The notes beneath the pieces were generated by a model. It saw only the letters and a program-made list of their open reading frames with translations, did no database searches and was not told where the DNA came from. From Actinomycetota bacterium (GTDB lineage: Bacteria; Actinomycetota; Acidimicrobiia; Acidimicrobiales; Ilumatobacteraceae), in the NCBI GenBank assembly GCA_963169665.1, contig CAUJET010000226.1, positions 1 to 45,217 on the forward strand: a DNA stretch of 45,217 bases, written 5' to 3'. Shown here in pieces: positions 26,306 to 34,758 of the stretch (its first letter is position 1; each line of letters begins with the position of its first letter). A program made the translations under genes and the position numbers.

Positions 26306-27034
26306 ATGGACAGGACTCAGATCGACCAGATGGACCTCCGCATCAACCACTTGGGGGCATCGCTCTACTTCGATGCCAACACCCTCGCCCACGCCGGCGC
26401 CGCGGGCTTCTCCGACTTCTTCGTGCTCTACGCCGGCGGCCGCGCCGGGGTGATGGGCGACGTGACGGCCGAGCAGGTGTGCAGTGCGTTCGGCTTCTTC
26501 GATCCGGGCCTCGTCGGCAAGGTGTGGCCGAAGGTGCTCGAGGCCGCACGCCCCAGCGAGATCGCCTCGGTCTTCGCCGCCGCCATGGCCCACGCGGCCG
26601 AGCAGACCTGGAACGCCGACGCCTCGGCCACCGTCGTCCGCCTCGGCACCACGGTTGCCGACTCGGTCGCCGCACTCGGCATGCCCCTCTTCACCGGCTG
26701 GCGCGGGCTGCCCCGTCCCGATTCGGCCACCGGCGCAGCCGCACTCGTCGTGCACACCCTGCGCGAACTGCGCGGCGACGTGCACATCCAGTCGGTCGCC
26801 GCGTCGGGCATGGCTCCCATCGAGGCCGAGGTCGCCACCCGTCGCGGCACCGCCGGGCTCGAGATGCACGGCTGGCGCGGCGAGTTCCCCGACCACGAGC
26901 CGTTCCTCGAGCCGTTCGCCGCAGTCGAGGCACAGACCTCCGAGCGCATGCAGCGCATCTACACCGCCGCGCTCACCGACGCCGAGCTCGACCAGCTCGC
27001 CGACGCGGTCACGTCGCTCGTCCCCACCCCGTGA
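26306..27034 (+). CDS. SCO6745-family protein
   Basis: A 242-residue, mostly helical protein of the actinobacterial SCO6745 family. Typical segments are ASLYFDANTLAHAGAAGFSD, FVLYAGGRAGVMGDVTAEQV, and FGFFDPGLVGKVWPK; a conserved His occurs in MAHAAEQTW. Family function is unknown; members often sit beside regulators. ATG 26306 is chosen over a TTG at 26276 because a TACGGT box lies six bases upstream and the TTG lies inside the palindrome. It overlaps the TetR gene by four bases (GTGA), so the two form one operon. Confidence 0.82.
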   Translation: MDRTQIDQMDLRINHLGASLYFDANTLAHAGAAGFSDFFVLYAGGRAGVMGDVTAEQVCSAFGFFDPGLVGKVWPKVLEAARPSEIASVFAAAMAHAAEQTWNADASATVVRLGTTVADSVAALGMPLFTGWRGLPRPDSATGAAALVVHTLRELRGDVHIQSVAASGMAPIEAEVATRRGTAGLEMHGWRGEFPDHEPFLEPFAAVEAQTSERMQRIYTAALTDAELDQLADAVTSLVPTP

Positions 27035-27642
27035 CCGTCGACGGCGCCGTTCGCCGTCTGCCCCGCCAGGGTCGCAGCGCCGCACGCGTGGCCGACATCC
27101 TCGCCGCCGCCCGTCGGCTGCTGCAGACCGACGAACTCACCGACCTCACGGTGCGCGCCGTCGCGGCGGAAGCGGGCGTCGGCCCCGCCAGCGTCTACCG
27201 CTACTTCGCCGACGTCGACGAGATCGTCGACGTGCTCCTCACCGAGCACGCCGACGCCTCGGCCGAGGCCGTCCACACCGCGCTCACCACCACCGCGAGC
27301 CGCACCGTGGGCGGCGTGTTCGAAGCGGTGCTCCGCGCGTTCCTCCACCTCTACGCCACCCGACCCGACCTCACCGTCATGTGGCGATCGCCCGTGCTCG
27401 CCGATCGCCAACGCCGACACGACCAGGCAGCCGATCGCGCCATCGCCGGCGAGATCGCCCGCCACCTCGTCACCATCGACGCCATCACCGACGACACCCC
27501 CGAGATCCGCGAGCGCCTCTCCGCCCACTTCGACACCGCCGGCGCGCTCCTCGGCGCCGTCCTTCGCGCCGACCCCGCGACCAAGCCGATCCTCGAGGCC
27601 GACCTGCTCGCCCTCGTCCGCCACCTCGGCTCGCGCTACTGA
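27031..27642 (+). CDS. TetR-family regulator
   Basis: A 203-residue TetR regulator from GTG 27031. The DNA-binding part (about 15-65) reads RVADILAAARRLLQ, then LTVRAVAAEAGVGPASVYRY, and FADVDEIVDVLL, the expected helix-turn-helix. The C-terminal ligand domain is helical (FEAVLRAFLHLYATRPDLTV). The GTG overlaps the upstream stop. It most likely represses its own operon at the 26268-26288 palindrome. Its last seven bases overlap the 3' end of the convergent RlmM-like gene. Confidence 0.9.
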   Translation: MTVDGAVRRLPRQGRSAARVADILAAARRLLQTDELTDLTVRAVAAEAGVGPASVYRYFADVDEIVDVLLTEHADASAEAVHTALTTTASRTVGGVFEAVLRAFLHLYATRPDLTVMWRSPVLADRQRRHDQAADRAIAGEIARHLVTIDAITDDTPEIRERLSAHFDTAGALLGAVLRADPATKPILEADLLALVRHLGSRY

Positions 27643-28565
27643 CCCGCCGAGCCCTCAGCGCTCCACATGAACGTGAGCTCGTGCTTGTTGTGGTGCAGGT
27701 GCAGCACCTGGGCGCCGGGGATCGCGGCGAACTCGCGCACGATGTCGTGATCGGTCTGGCCCTGGAACTTGATCGTGCACACCATGTTCCGCGCCGCGCC
27801 CGCATCGATCCACCGCTGCACCAGACCCAGCAGTCGCTGCGGGTAACAGATGATGTCGCTGCACAACCAGTCCACAGGTGCCCGGTCGCGAGGCTCGAGC
27901 GCGAACGCCGACCCCTCGTGCCAACGCACGTTCGGCATCCTCGCCACGTACGGATCCAACGGCGCCTTGTCGACTGCCGACACCGACGCACCGGTCTGGG
28001 CGAGCAGCCACGTCCACCCGCCCGGGCTCGCACCGAGATCGAGACACGTCTCCTCCGGCCTCGGCCACCGACGCAACCGCACGAACGCCTCGTACAGCTT
28101 CAGGTACGCCCGGCTCGGCGGACCCTCACGATCCTCCACCAGGCGCGCCTCACCATTCGGGAACGGGCTCGTGCATCGAGTGGCCGCCAGCATCAGGTCG
28201 GGCTCGAGCAAGGTGAACGACCCGAGCGGCGCATCGGGCACCACGTCGCCGATCAGGATCGGCTTGGCCGACACGTGCGGCAGCTTCTCCGCGATCAACT
28301 TCGCCCGCCCACCGTGCAACGGCGCGTACATCGCCCAGTTGCGCTGACGATCCCGCAGCTCCTTGGCCGCATGACCGATCGAGGTCACCTTGATCTCCTC
28401 GACGTCGTGCCACACGTTCGCCGCCCACGCCGACCCGAACGGCACATCGGTGCTCAACACCAACCGCCCGTGCGGTCGCCGCGCCAAGCGCACCTCGGCC
28501 CCCGTCAGCTCGTCGCGCAACTCGTGCTCGAGATCGGCCGCAGCGAGGTAGCCGGTGAGCGTCAT
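27636..28565 (-). CDS. RlmM-like (FtsJ-fold) RNA 2'-O-methyltransferase
   Basis: A 309-residue methyltransferase of the RrmJ/FtsJ type. The SAM motif is CLDLGASPGGWTWLLAQ at about residues 174-190, followed by VSAVDKAPLDP and WLCSDIICYP, and by VCTIKFQG. These place the K-D-K catalytic residues of ribose 2'-O-methyltransferases (candidate first Lys in SRAYLKLYEA). The N-terminal 150 residues resemble the THUMP-containing part of RlmM, which methylates C2498 of 23S rRNA in E. coli; here the domain is shorter, so the exact rRNA target is uncertain. It is divergent from the SDR gene and convergent with TetR. Confidence 0.82.
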   Translation of the reverse strand: MTLTGYLAAADLEHELRDELTGAEVRLARRPHGRLVLSTDVPFGSAWAANVWHDVEEIKVTSIGHAAKELRDRQRNWAMYAPLHGGRAKLIAEKLPHVSAKPILIGDVVPDAPLGSFTLLEPDLMLAATRCTSPFPNGEARLVEDREGPPSRAYLKLYEAFVRLRRWPRPEETCLDLGASPGGWTWLLAQTGASVSAVDKAPLDPYVARMPNVRWHEGSAFALEPRDRAPVDWLCSDIICYPQRLLGLVQRWIDAGAARNMVCTIKFQGQTDHDIVREFAAIPGAQVLHLHHNKHELTFMWSAEGSAGQ

Positions 28566-28638
28566 CCGGCCATCCTGACCGACGCCCGGTCCGATCGCTC
28601 ACCATCACGGAGGAGCGACGGCCCGCCAGCCCGTTCGA

Positions 28639-28681
28639 GCGATGAGAGATGCGGTCGGCACGGGCGCTCATCTCTCATCGC
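28639..28681. promoter_or_regulatory. 13-bp-arm inverted repeat between divergent genes
   Basis: GCGATGAGAGATG (28639-28651) is the exact reverse complement of CATCTCTCATCGC (28669-28681), with a 17-base spacer. It lies in the 158-base gap upstream of both the RlmM-like gene and the SDR gene, so it is not a terminator of either; a regulator site is likely. Confidence 0.55.
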
Positions 28682-28711
28682 GAATCGGTCGGGGCGTGGG
28701 ACAGGAGGGTC

Positions 28712-28717
28712 TAGCGT
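28712..28717 (+). promoter_or_regulatory. TAGCGT -10 box of the SDR gene
   Basis: TAGCGT is followed by six bases and ATG 28724, the leaderless layout seen for other genes here. Confidence 0.4.
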
Positions 28718-28723
28718 CGCCAC

Positions 28724-29659
28724 ATGGCCGACTGGACCGAAGCCCTCATCCCCGATCAGACCGGCCGCGTGATGCTCGTCACCGGCGCCAACAGCGGCAT
28801 CGGACTCGAAGCTGCACGCATGCTCGCCCAGCGCGGCGCGCAGGTGGTGCTCGCGTGCCGCACCCGCTCGAAGGCCGACGCTGCACGCGCCTCGATCCTC
28901 GCCGACGCACCGGCGGCCGACGTGTCGATCATCGACCTCGATCTCTCGTCGCTCGCCTCCACGGGCGAGGCCGCTGCCGAATTCAGCGGACGCTTCGATC
29001 GACTCGACCTGCTGCTCAACAACGCCGGCGTGATGGCCACCCCGTACCAACGCACCGTCGACGGGTTCGAGCTGCAGTTCGCCACCAACCACCTCGGCCA
29101 CTTCGCGCTCACCGGCCATCTCCTGCCCACGCTGCTCGCCACAACGGCCTCACGCGTCGTCAACGTCAGCAGCCTCGCCCACCGCATGGGCAAGATCGAC
29201 TTCGACGACCTCCAGTCCGAACGGAAGTACCGCGCCTGGGGCGCGTACGGGCAGAGCAAGCTCGCCAACCTGTTGTTCACCTTCGAACTCCAGCGACGCC
29301 TCAGCGCGATCGGCGCCGACACGATCGCCGTCGCCGCCCACCCCGGCATCTCCGACACCAACCTCGCCGGCTCGTCCGGCGGCATCGCCGGCAAGCTCAT
29401 GTCGCTCACCAAGCCGTTCGCCAAGGTGTTCTCGCAGGACTCCCACGCCGGTGCGCTCCCCACGCTGCGCGCCGCCACCGACCCGGCCGTCCTGGGCGGC
29501 GAGTACTACGGCCCCGACGGCTTCATGGAACAGCGCGGCACGCCCAAGCGCGTCGAGTCGACCGGGGCGGCCAAGGACCCCGCCGTCGCCGAGCGCCTGT
29601 GGCACGTCTCCGTCGAACTCACCGGCGTGCCGTTCACCGCCCTCGACACACCGAGCTGA
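28724..29659 (+). CDS. Short-chain dehydrogenase/reductase (retinol-dehydrogenase-like)
   Basis: A 311-residue classical SDR. The cofactor motif is LVTGANSGIGLEAA at about residues 18-31, with RTRSKADAA behind the second strand, which suggests NADP(H). NNAGVMATP follows at about 100-108, the active-site Ser lies in VVNVSSLAHRMG, and the catalytic Tyr/Lys are in YGQSKLAN. The substrate-binding region is long, as in retinol or protochlorophyllide-type SDRs. Substrate unknown. It is convergent with the methyltransferase gene, 14 bases away. Confidence 0.9.
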   Translation: MADWTEALIPDQTGRVMLVTGANSGIGLEAARMLAQRGAQVVLACRTRSKADAARASILADAPAADVSIIDLDLSSLASTGEAAAEFSGRFDRLDLLLNNAGVMATPYQRTVDGFELQFATNHLGHFALTGHLLPTLLATTASRVVNVSSLAHRMGKIDFDDLQSERKYRAWGAYGQSKLANLLFTFELQRRLSAIGADTIAVAAHPGISDTNLAGSSGGIAGKLMSLTKPFAKVFSQDSHAGALPTLRAATDPAVLGGEYYGPDGFMEQRGTPKRVESTGAAKDPAVAERLWHVSVELTGVPFTALDTPS

Positions 29660-29673
29660 CGCCGCCCGGCGCG

Positions 29674-30429
29674 TCAGCGCTTGGTGGCGACCACTCGGGA
29701 GAAGCCGATCTCGGTGCCCTGATCGGTCATCAGGAAGTCGCGCGTGCTCGCCACCTCGTCGATCCACCAGCCCTCCACGTGTGGTGCGATGAAGTCGTTG
29801 AACTGCAACCAGTCGCGCCACATGTCCTCGATCAACTCCGCGTGTTCGACGGTGACCTTGCGGGTCTTCGCCCAGTGCGTGCGCCACCACTCGGGCGTGT
29901 GCCAGCAACAGAAGTCCCACTCCCAGAACTGCTCGAGCGTCACCGGGATCTCCTCGCCCAACTCCCGCGTCGTCGCCGGCATCACCGCCCCGATCTGACC
30001 GCCCGGCTTCAGGAAGTCGAGCACGTACCCGAGGTACAGATCGGCCGTGCCGAAGTACTGGTAGGCGTCGATGCTCACGATCGCATCGAAGAACCCGGCC
30101 TCGAACGGGAGCGTGTGCGCCTCGGCATGCACCGCCGTGATCAGCTCGGTCAGGCCCGCCTCCTCGATCCGCTGCCGGTTCTCGTCCGCCGGGATCCACA
30201 GGTCGGTCGCCCACACCTGCGCCCCGAACTCACGGGCGAGGAAGATCGAGCTCGCCGCCTTGCCGCAGCCGAGATCGAGCACCTTCATGCCCGGCTCGAT
30301 CGTCATGACCTCCATCAGCGACTCCGTGAGCCACAACACGTTCGGCCCCATCTGGTTGGCCGTCACCCACATCGGGTCGTACCGGTTCGAGCGGGTGTAG
30401 CGAGGGTGGTGCAACGTCGGCTCGGTCAT
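29674..30429 (-). CDS. Class I SAM-dependent methyltransferase
   Basis: A 251-residue methyltransferase from ATG 30429. Motif I is VLDLGCGKAASSIFLAREFG, the acidic loop is QVWATDLW, and post-motifs are FDAIVSIDAYQYFG and LKPGGQIGAVMP. The C-terminal region is unusually rich in Trp and Phe (FWEWDFCCWHTPEWWRTHW), suggesting a hydrophobic small-molecule substrate. An upstream in-frame extension to 30591 is antisense to the 3' end of the PaiB-like gene region and is not needed. No pathway partner is evident. Confidence 0.85.
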   Translation of the reverse strand: MTEPTLHHPRYTRSNRYDPMWVTANQMGPNVLWLTESLMEVMTIEPGMKVLDLGCGKAASSIFLAREFGAQVWATDLWIPADENRQRIEEAGLTELITAVHAEAHTLPFEAGFFDAIVSIDAYQYFGTADLYLGYVLDFLKPGGQIGAVMPATTRELGEEIPVTLEQFWEWDFCCWHTPEWWRTHWAKTRKVTVEHAELIEDMWRDWLQFNDFIAPHVEGWWIDEVASTRDFLMTDQGTEIGFSRVVATKR

Positions 30430-30481
30430 GCCCCGATACAACACCACCCGGCCCGGTGCGCCGCCGGCATTTCGCCGAAGG

Positions 30482-31126
30482 TCACGCGTCAGGCGCAGGC
30501 GTATGACGGCGGAGCAGGTGCTCGAGCGCCTCGGCATCGCCAGGCGCATCGCGTCGCCGATAGCCGTCGACCACCTGCCTGCGCACCGCATCGGGCTCGG
30601 AGCCGTCGAACTTGAACTTGGCCCGCACTGCGTCGACGGTCAGCAGCAGTCCACGGATCTGACGCAACTCGGTCGCGTAGGGGGCGGCCTCATCGCGAGG
30701 GTCGCCGTGGGGTTCGTCGGGCTGCATCGTGGCGAGCTGGTCGTGCAGGTAGCTGCGGATCTCGGCGGGATCGTCGGTGATCGTCGCCGTGCAGTCGAGC
30801 TGCGCTGTCGCGTAGTGCGACGTCGGGATGCCCCACTCCGGTGGCGTCCCCGGCGGCGCCTCCCACGACGTCGGCACGTAGGTGACCGCACCTGTCACCA
30901 CGAACAGGCACCGCGGGTTCTCCACCAACGCCTGCCACACCGGGTTCGGTCGGGCCAGGTGCAACAGGATCGTGCGGTCGCCGTCGAAGTGCGCGTGCGT
31001 CGGCACCACCACCGGGAGATCGCGACCGACGCCGGGCGCGATCAACGTGCCGAACGGATGCGCTGCCACCAGGTCGCGCCATTCGTGCTCGTCGTCGATC
31101 GGAGCATCGTGGGGACGGATGAGCAT
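30482..31126 (-). CDS. PaiB-like FMN-binding protein
   Basis: A 214-residue protein matching the PaiB/FMN-binding family: MLIRPHDAPIDDEHEWRDLV at the start, then LPVVVPTHAHFDGDRTILLH, HLARPNPVW, and TSWEAPPGTPPEWGIPTSHY. The family has a split-barrel flavin fold and Bacillus PaiB affects sporulation and protease genes; here the role is unknown. It is the third gene of an operon with the XRE-cupin regulator and the B3/B4 protein, with a 13-base gap to the latter. The start is ATG 31126; longer frames overlap the upstream gene. Confidence 0.87.
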   Translation of the reverse strand: MLIRPHDAPIDDEHEWRDLVAAHPFGTLIAPGVGRDLPVVVPTHAHFDGDRTILLHLARPNPVWQALVENPRCLFVVTGAVTYVPTSWEAPPGTPPEWGIPTSHYATAQLDCTATITDDPAEIRSYLHDQLATMQPDEPHGDPRDEAAPYATELRQIRGLLLTVDAVRAKFKFDGSEPDAVRRQVVDGYRRRDAPGDAEALEHLLRRHTPAPDA

Positions 31127-31139
31127 GTGAGTTCCTGAC

Positions 31140-31838
31140 CTAGCGAGCGGTGGCGTCGACGGTGCGAACCACCGCGCCCGGAATGAGCTCGACCAGCCGT
31201 TCGGCCGCCCGGTGAGCGCCGGTGTGATCGGGCGCGTCGAGGGAGTCGACGATGAACCCGACGGACCGAGTGTCGGCGTGGATCGCGGTGCGGCTCGTCT
31301 GTCGCCAGTTCCAACGCCGGCACGTGACGCCACCACCGTCCACCCACACCGGCTCGCCCACATCGGGATGGTCGACCACCGGCTCGCCGTTGGCGGTCGT
31401 GTGGAACGGCTCGTCTCCGGTGGCGATCGTCAGCCGGGCCGGCCCGTCGTAGCGGTCGAGATCCTCGCCCCCGATCGGCACGCCGTGCAGGACCGAGATC
31501 GCGTTGTACAGATCGACCAACACGTCGATGCTCGGCAGCCCCGCCTCGCTGACGGCGCGCCGCACCAATGCGTCGACACTCACCCTGCCCACACGGGGCT
31601 TCACCCCGAAGTCGCGATAGGCGTCGTGCCAGCGGACGACGTGCGCCTCCGGTTCGTCCCCGGCTCGGCTGCGGGCGAACGTGTGCGCCTCGACCAGCAA
31701 CCCCGCCGCCACAGGTGCGAGCGACGTGACATCGACGTGGTCGGCAGCGACGAGCACCGCTCGATAGCCCGGCCAGCGTTCGAACACCTGTGGATCGATC
31801 GACGACCGCGTGATCCAGTCGTGTGCGGTGATGCTCAT
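31140..31838 (-). CDS. B3/B4 domain protein (PheRS beta-like trans-editing domain)
   Basis: A 232-residue free-standing B3/B4 domain, related to the editing module of phenylalanyl-tRNA synthetase beta. Recognisable parts are FGVKPRVGRVSVDALVRRAV, ALVRRAVSEAGLPSIDVLVD, LYNAISVLHGVPIGGEDLD and a C-terminal DSLDAPDH...HRAAERLVEL. Free-standing members may edit mischarged tRNA, but this is not established for this branch. The ATG overlaps the stop of the XRE-cupin gene (ATGA, 31835-31838), so the two are coupled, and PaiB follows. Confidence 0.85.
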   Translation of the reverse strand: MSITAHDWITRSSIDPQVFERWPGYRAVLVAADHVDVTSLAPVAAGLLVEAHTFARSRAGDEPEAHVVRWHDAYRDFGVKPRVGRVSVDALVRRAVSEAGLPSIDVLVDLYNAISVLHGVPIGGEDLDRYDGPARLTIATGDEPFHTTANGEPVVDHPDVGEPVWVDGGGVTCRRWNWRQTSRTAIHADTRSVGFIVDSLDAPDHTGAHRAAERLVELIPGAVVRTVDATAR

Positions 31839-32425
31839 GCGACACCACCGACGAGGTGGCCACTCGGCTCGTGCACCGCGAGCACGAACGACGCCGGCGC
31901 CCTGCCGTCGTTGCGGTAGGAGTGCGGTTCATCGGCCCGGAACAGCGCCGACTGGCCTCGCCGCACCACGACCGGTTCGGCCGACCCCACCGACACCGTC
32001 ACCGCACCGGCCGTCACCAGGATCACCTCGCGCGAACCCGATCGGTGTGCATCGGACGTTCGGTCGTCACCAGCGGCGAGCGTCCACTGCCACAGCTCGA
32101 GCGGGTCGGACCCCACCAACAGTCGACCCTCACCGCCGTTCGGTCCGTTCCACAACACCGGCGCGGATGCGTTGTCGGCCTGCAGCGTGATCGACGGCTT
32201 GTCGCCGCCGGCGAGCAGCTCGACCAACGAGATGTCGAAACCGGCAGCGACCGACAGCAACGTCGACAGCGACGGGTTCGCCTGCCCGGCCTCGAGCTGC
32301 GCCAACAGACGCCGACTCACCCCCAGCCGTGCCGCGGCGACGTCCAACGTCCACCCCCGTTGCTGCCGACGACGACGCACCTCGTCGGCCACCGCCTGCG
32401 CCTGTGCCTTCTCAGCCGCTTCCAT
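31835..32425 (-). CDS. XRE-cupin transcriptional regulator
   Basis: A 196-residue regulator from ATG 32425. Residues 8-72 are a Cro/CI-type helix-turn-helix (RRRQQRGWTLDVAAARLGVS, RRLLAQLEAGQANPSLSTLL). Residues 95-196 are a cupin sensor (SREVILVTAGAVTVSVG, GQSALFRADEPHSYRNDGR). This layout is typical of small-molecule-responsive regulators. It leads the operon with the B3/B4 and PaiB-like genes and probably controls it and the divergent gene through the AGTGnACT sites. TATAGT lies seven bases before the ATG. A long upstream frame extension is rejected because it runs antisense through the divergent gene. Confidence 0.9.
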   Translation of the reverse strand: MEAAEKAQAQAVADEVRRRRQQRGWTLDVAAARLGVSRRLLAQLEAGQANPSLSTLLSVAAGFDISLVELLAGGDKPSITLQADNASAPVLWNGPNGGEGRLLVGSDPLELWQWTLAAGDDRTSDAHRSGSREVILVTAGAVTVSVGSAEPVVVRRGQSALFRADEPHSYRNDGRAPASFVLAVHEPSGHLVGGVA

Positions 32426-32427
32426 TG

Positions 32428-32457
32428 AGTGCACTATATCGCACTCCCCAGTGTACT
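32428..32457. promoter_or_regulatory. Repeated AGTGnACT sites in a divergent promoter
   Basis: AGTGCACT (32428-32435) and AGTGTACT (32450-32457) are near-palindromic 8-mers 22 bases apart, about two helical turns. The first overlaps the TATAGT -10 box (32433-32438, minus strand) of the XRE-cupin gene. GAGTGC-N8-GCACTC also forms an inverted repeat here. Confidence 0.55.
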
Positions 32458-32506
32458 TAGATACGACGGGACCGATACGCGCGGTGACGGTGCGAGACTC
32501 GCCGCC

Positions 32507-33220
32507 ATGGAAGCACTGAGCACTGCCCGCACCGAGTTGCACCGGGTCGCCGTCCACATCGTGGCTCGAGCCCGCATCGAAGCGACGGGCCGGTTCTCGC
32601 TGCGCGTCACCCCGGGTGGAGTCGGCAGCCCCGAGTTCGGTGCCGACGCACGGCGGGTGCGGATCTCCGGCACGAACCTGGTGGTCGAGTCCGATGCCGT
32701 CGACGCGGCAGCCGCGAGCAGCTTGTCGATCGACGGCTCGTCGCTCGCAGCGCTCGCACGGTTCGCCGGCGTCGACCTCACCGAGACCATCGACGTCGGC
32801 CACGACACCCCGCCACTCGGCGACGTACGCGCCCCGATCGAGCTCGACGCGGCTGCCGCGACCGATGTGGCCACCTGGTTCCAACAGACCGCAGCGATCC
32901 TCGACACGGTGCTCGCCTCCCTGTCGACCCACGCCCCTGCCACGCTGCCGCGGCTGTGGCCCGAGCACTTCGACCTGGCGATCGAGGCACAGGCCACGGC
33001 AGAACGTCGCGTCAACCTCGGCGGATCGCCCGGCGACGGTTCATGCGACGAGCCGTATCTCTACGTCGGCCCATGGACAGCCGACCGACCCGGCGACCCC
33101 GAGTTCTGGAACGCCGACTTCGGTGCGATGCGCACCCGCACCCAACTCGCCGCCGACCCGGCGGGCCTGGTCGCAGCGGGCGCAGCGTTCCTGCTCGAGG
33201 GCTACAACCGCTTGCGCTGA
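32507..33220 (+). CDS. Conserved actinobacterial hypothetical protein
   Basis: A 237-residue protein from ATG 32507. It begins with a helix (ELHRVAVHIVARARIEATGR), continues with strands (FSLRVTPGGVGSPEF, RRVRISGTNLVVES), and ends with the motifs LWPEHFDLAIEAQATAE, VNLGGSPGDGS and EPYLYVGPWTADRPGDPEFW. The WPEHFDLA motif and the EPYLYVGPW motif recur in a conserved actinobacterial family that I can place only as uncharacterised. A longer upstream frame reaches 32429 but covers the shared operator. It is divergent from the XRE-cupin operon and could be controlled by it. Confidence 0.78.
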   Translation: MEALSTARTELHRVAVHIVARARIEATGRFSLRVTPGGVGSPEFGADARRVRISGTNLVVESDAVDAAAASSLSIDGSSLAALARFAGVDLTETIDVGHDTPPLGDVRAPIELDAAAATDVATWFQQTAAILDTVLASLSTHAPATLPRLWPEHFDLAIEAQATAERRVNLGGSPGDGSCDEPYLYVGPWTADRPGDPEFWNADFGAMRTRTQLAADPAGLVAAGAAFLLEGYNRLR

Positions 33221-33241
33221 CGGCGCTTCGCCGCAGGCCGA

Positions 33242-34087
33242 TCAATCCAACAGCGCGGTGATGTGAGCCGAACCCGCCAGGTCTCGGGCGAAGGCCTGGA
33301 ACTCGTCGGCACCCTTCGGCGCGGCGCGCAGACCGCGCTCCCACGCCGCCGCACCGGGACTGCCGACGCGACGACTCGCCAGGTCGTACACACCCCACGC
33401 CACGTCGATGTGGTCGAGGTGATCGGTGAACGTCTGGCGAACCACATCGGCCGTCAACGCAGCGTGCAACACCACCGCGGCATCGGTGAGCGCAGAGCGA
33501 TAGCCAGGGTGCTGCACGGCGTCGTCCCCGTGGCGCAGCCGCAACGCCACGTCCGCCCCGCGCACGGCCGGGGTGAGCGCATCCACGATCGAACGCAACG
33601 GCAGGTTGGCCGCCACGCCCAGATAGCCGATCGGGTTCAGGTAGCCGTCCACCGCGGCTGCCACCGCCCCGCACCGGGTGTGGCCCATCACGACCAACAA
33701 GCGCATGGTCGCCAGGTGCTCGACCGCGTAGTCGAGGCTGCCCGCGCACTCGTTGCCCAACACGTTGCCGGCCACCCGCACGGTGAACAGGTCGTTCACC
33801 CGCTGTCCGAACACCAGGTCGACCGGCACCCGCGCATCGGCACATCCCAAGACCGCGGCGAACGGTTCCTGCGGCGGCGGCGCACCGTCGGCCGCCAACC
33901 CGAGATCGGACGCGCTCAGCTGCACCACCCGGTGCACCTCCCGCTGGTCGGAGTCACCGAGACCGGCGAACGCCTCGTTGCCCGCGTCGAGCAACGCCCT
34001 CGCTTCGGCCGAGTTCAGCTCCGGCCGCTGCACCGCCTCCGACCCGTCGTAGCGCCAACAGATCTCCACCACATCCGGTTGCCCCAT
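33242..34087 (-). CDS. Beta-class carbonic anhydrase-like protein
   Basis: A 281-residue protein with the zinc-binding set of beta carbonic anhydrases: C82-x-D84-x-R86 in LGCADARVP, and H136 and C139 in MGHTRCGAV. FTVRVAGNVLGNE lies between them as expected. It would interconvert CO2 and bicarbonate in the cytoplasm. The N-terminal 60 and C-terminal 90 residues extend the core, and the C-terminus includes a helical ATRF-like tail of unknown role. TACGGT lies six bases before its ATG. Confidence 0.9.
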   Translation of the reverse strand: MGQPDVVEICWRYDGSEAVQRPELNSAEARALLDAGNEAFAGLGDSDQREVHRVVQLSASDLGLAADGAPPPQEPFAAVLGCADARVPVDLVFGQRVNDLFTVRVAGNVLGNECAGSLDYAVEHLATMRLLVVMGHTRCGAVAAAVDGYLNPIGYLGVAANLPLRSIVDALTPAVRGADVALRLRHGDDAVQHPGYRSALTDAAVVLHAALTADVVRQTFTDHLDHIDVAWGVYDLASRRVGSPGAAAWERGLRAAPKGADEFQAFARDLAGSAHITALLD

Positions 34088-34093
34088 GAGGCG

Positions 34094-34099
34094 ACCGTA
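34094..34099 (-). promoter_or_regulatory. TACGGT -10 box of the carbonic anhydrase gene
   Basis: On the minus strand TACGGT is followed by six bases and ATG 34087, fitting leaderless transcription. Confidence 0.5.
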
Positions 34100-34132
34100 C
34101 CAACCGGCCCGACGCGGTCGGCCGAGAAGGCC

Positions 34133-34732
34133 TCAGCGACGGATCGCTCCGAATGCGAAGCCCCGACCCCACCCGCACCGGAACGCGAGGTGGATCCACA
34201 GCCGGGCGTGATCCTCGACCAGGCGGAACGCCTCACGCCCGCCGAGCGACACCGCCTCGAAACCGAGTTCGCCCGCCAGCGGCAGCACCACCGCCACCCC
34301 ATCGGCGTCACCGGCGATCGGGAGGAACGCGTGCTGCTCACCCATCCGACCGTCGCCCAGGTGCTCGGCGCCGATCGTGTTGAACGCCTTCACCACCGCC
34401 ACCCCTGCCGGCACGTGCGACGCCACGAGGTCGCCCATCGTGTCGAACCCGTCGGGCACCGGCATCCCCACCGCGTTCGTCGCGTCCACCACCACCTGAC
34501 CGCCGACCAGACCGAGCTCGCCGATCGCGCCCGACACCGCTGCCGCAGGCACCGCCACGATCACCAGTGCAGCGCCACGGGCCGCCTCCGCCGTCGTCGC
34601 CACCCGACCCAGATCGGCATGGCGGGCGTCGCCCGGGTCGCGCACGCCGAAGATGACGGCGTGACCGTGCCCACTCAGGCCACGCCCCAGCGCCCTGCCC
34701 ACCGAACCTGCACCGATCACTGCGATGTCCAT
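34133..34732 (-). CDS. NADP oxidoreductase, F420-reductase-like
   Basis: A 199-residue protein with an N-terminal Rossmann fold (MDIAVIGAGSVGRALGRGLSG, VRDPGDARH) and the strands ALVIVAVPAAAVSG and VVVDATNAVG, then VVKAFNTIGAEHL. This is the pattern of the NADPH-dependent F420 reductase (Fno) family and related 6-phosphogluconate-dehydrogenase-like NAD-binding proteins. Whether it uses F420 cannot be decided; the lineage makes that plausible. The start is ATG 34732, preceded by GAGGAGGAAAG. It is divergent from a TetR-family regulator that probably controls it. Confidence 0.85.
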   Translation of the reverse strand: MDIAVIGAGSVGRALGRGLSGHGHAVIFGVRDPGDARHADLGRVATTAEAARGAALVIVAVPAAAVSGAIGELGLVGGQVVVDATNAVGMPVPDGFDTMGDLVASHVPAGVAVVKAFNTIGAEHLGDGRMGEQHAFLPIAGDADGVAVVLPLAGELGFEAVSLGGREAFRLVEDHARLWIHLAFRCGWGRGFAFGAIRR

Positions 34733-34758
34733 CGTCTTTCCTCCTCGATGTCCTGATT

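Noticed and set aside
28642..30615. Plus-strand open frame of 657 codons
   Set aside because: It overlaps the SDR gene in another frame and the methyltransferase antisense; almost entirely Arg, His, Pro and Ala.
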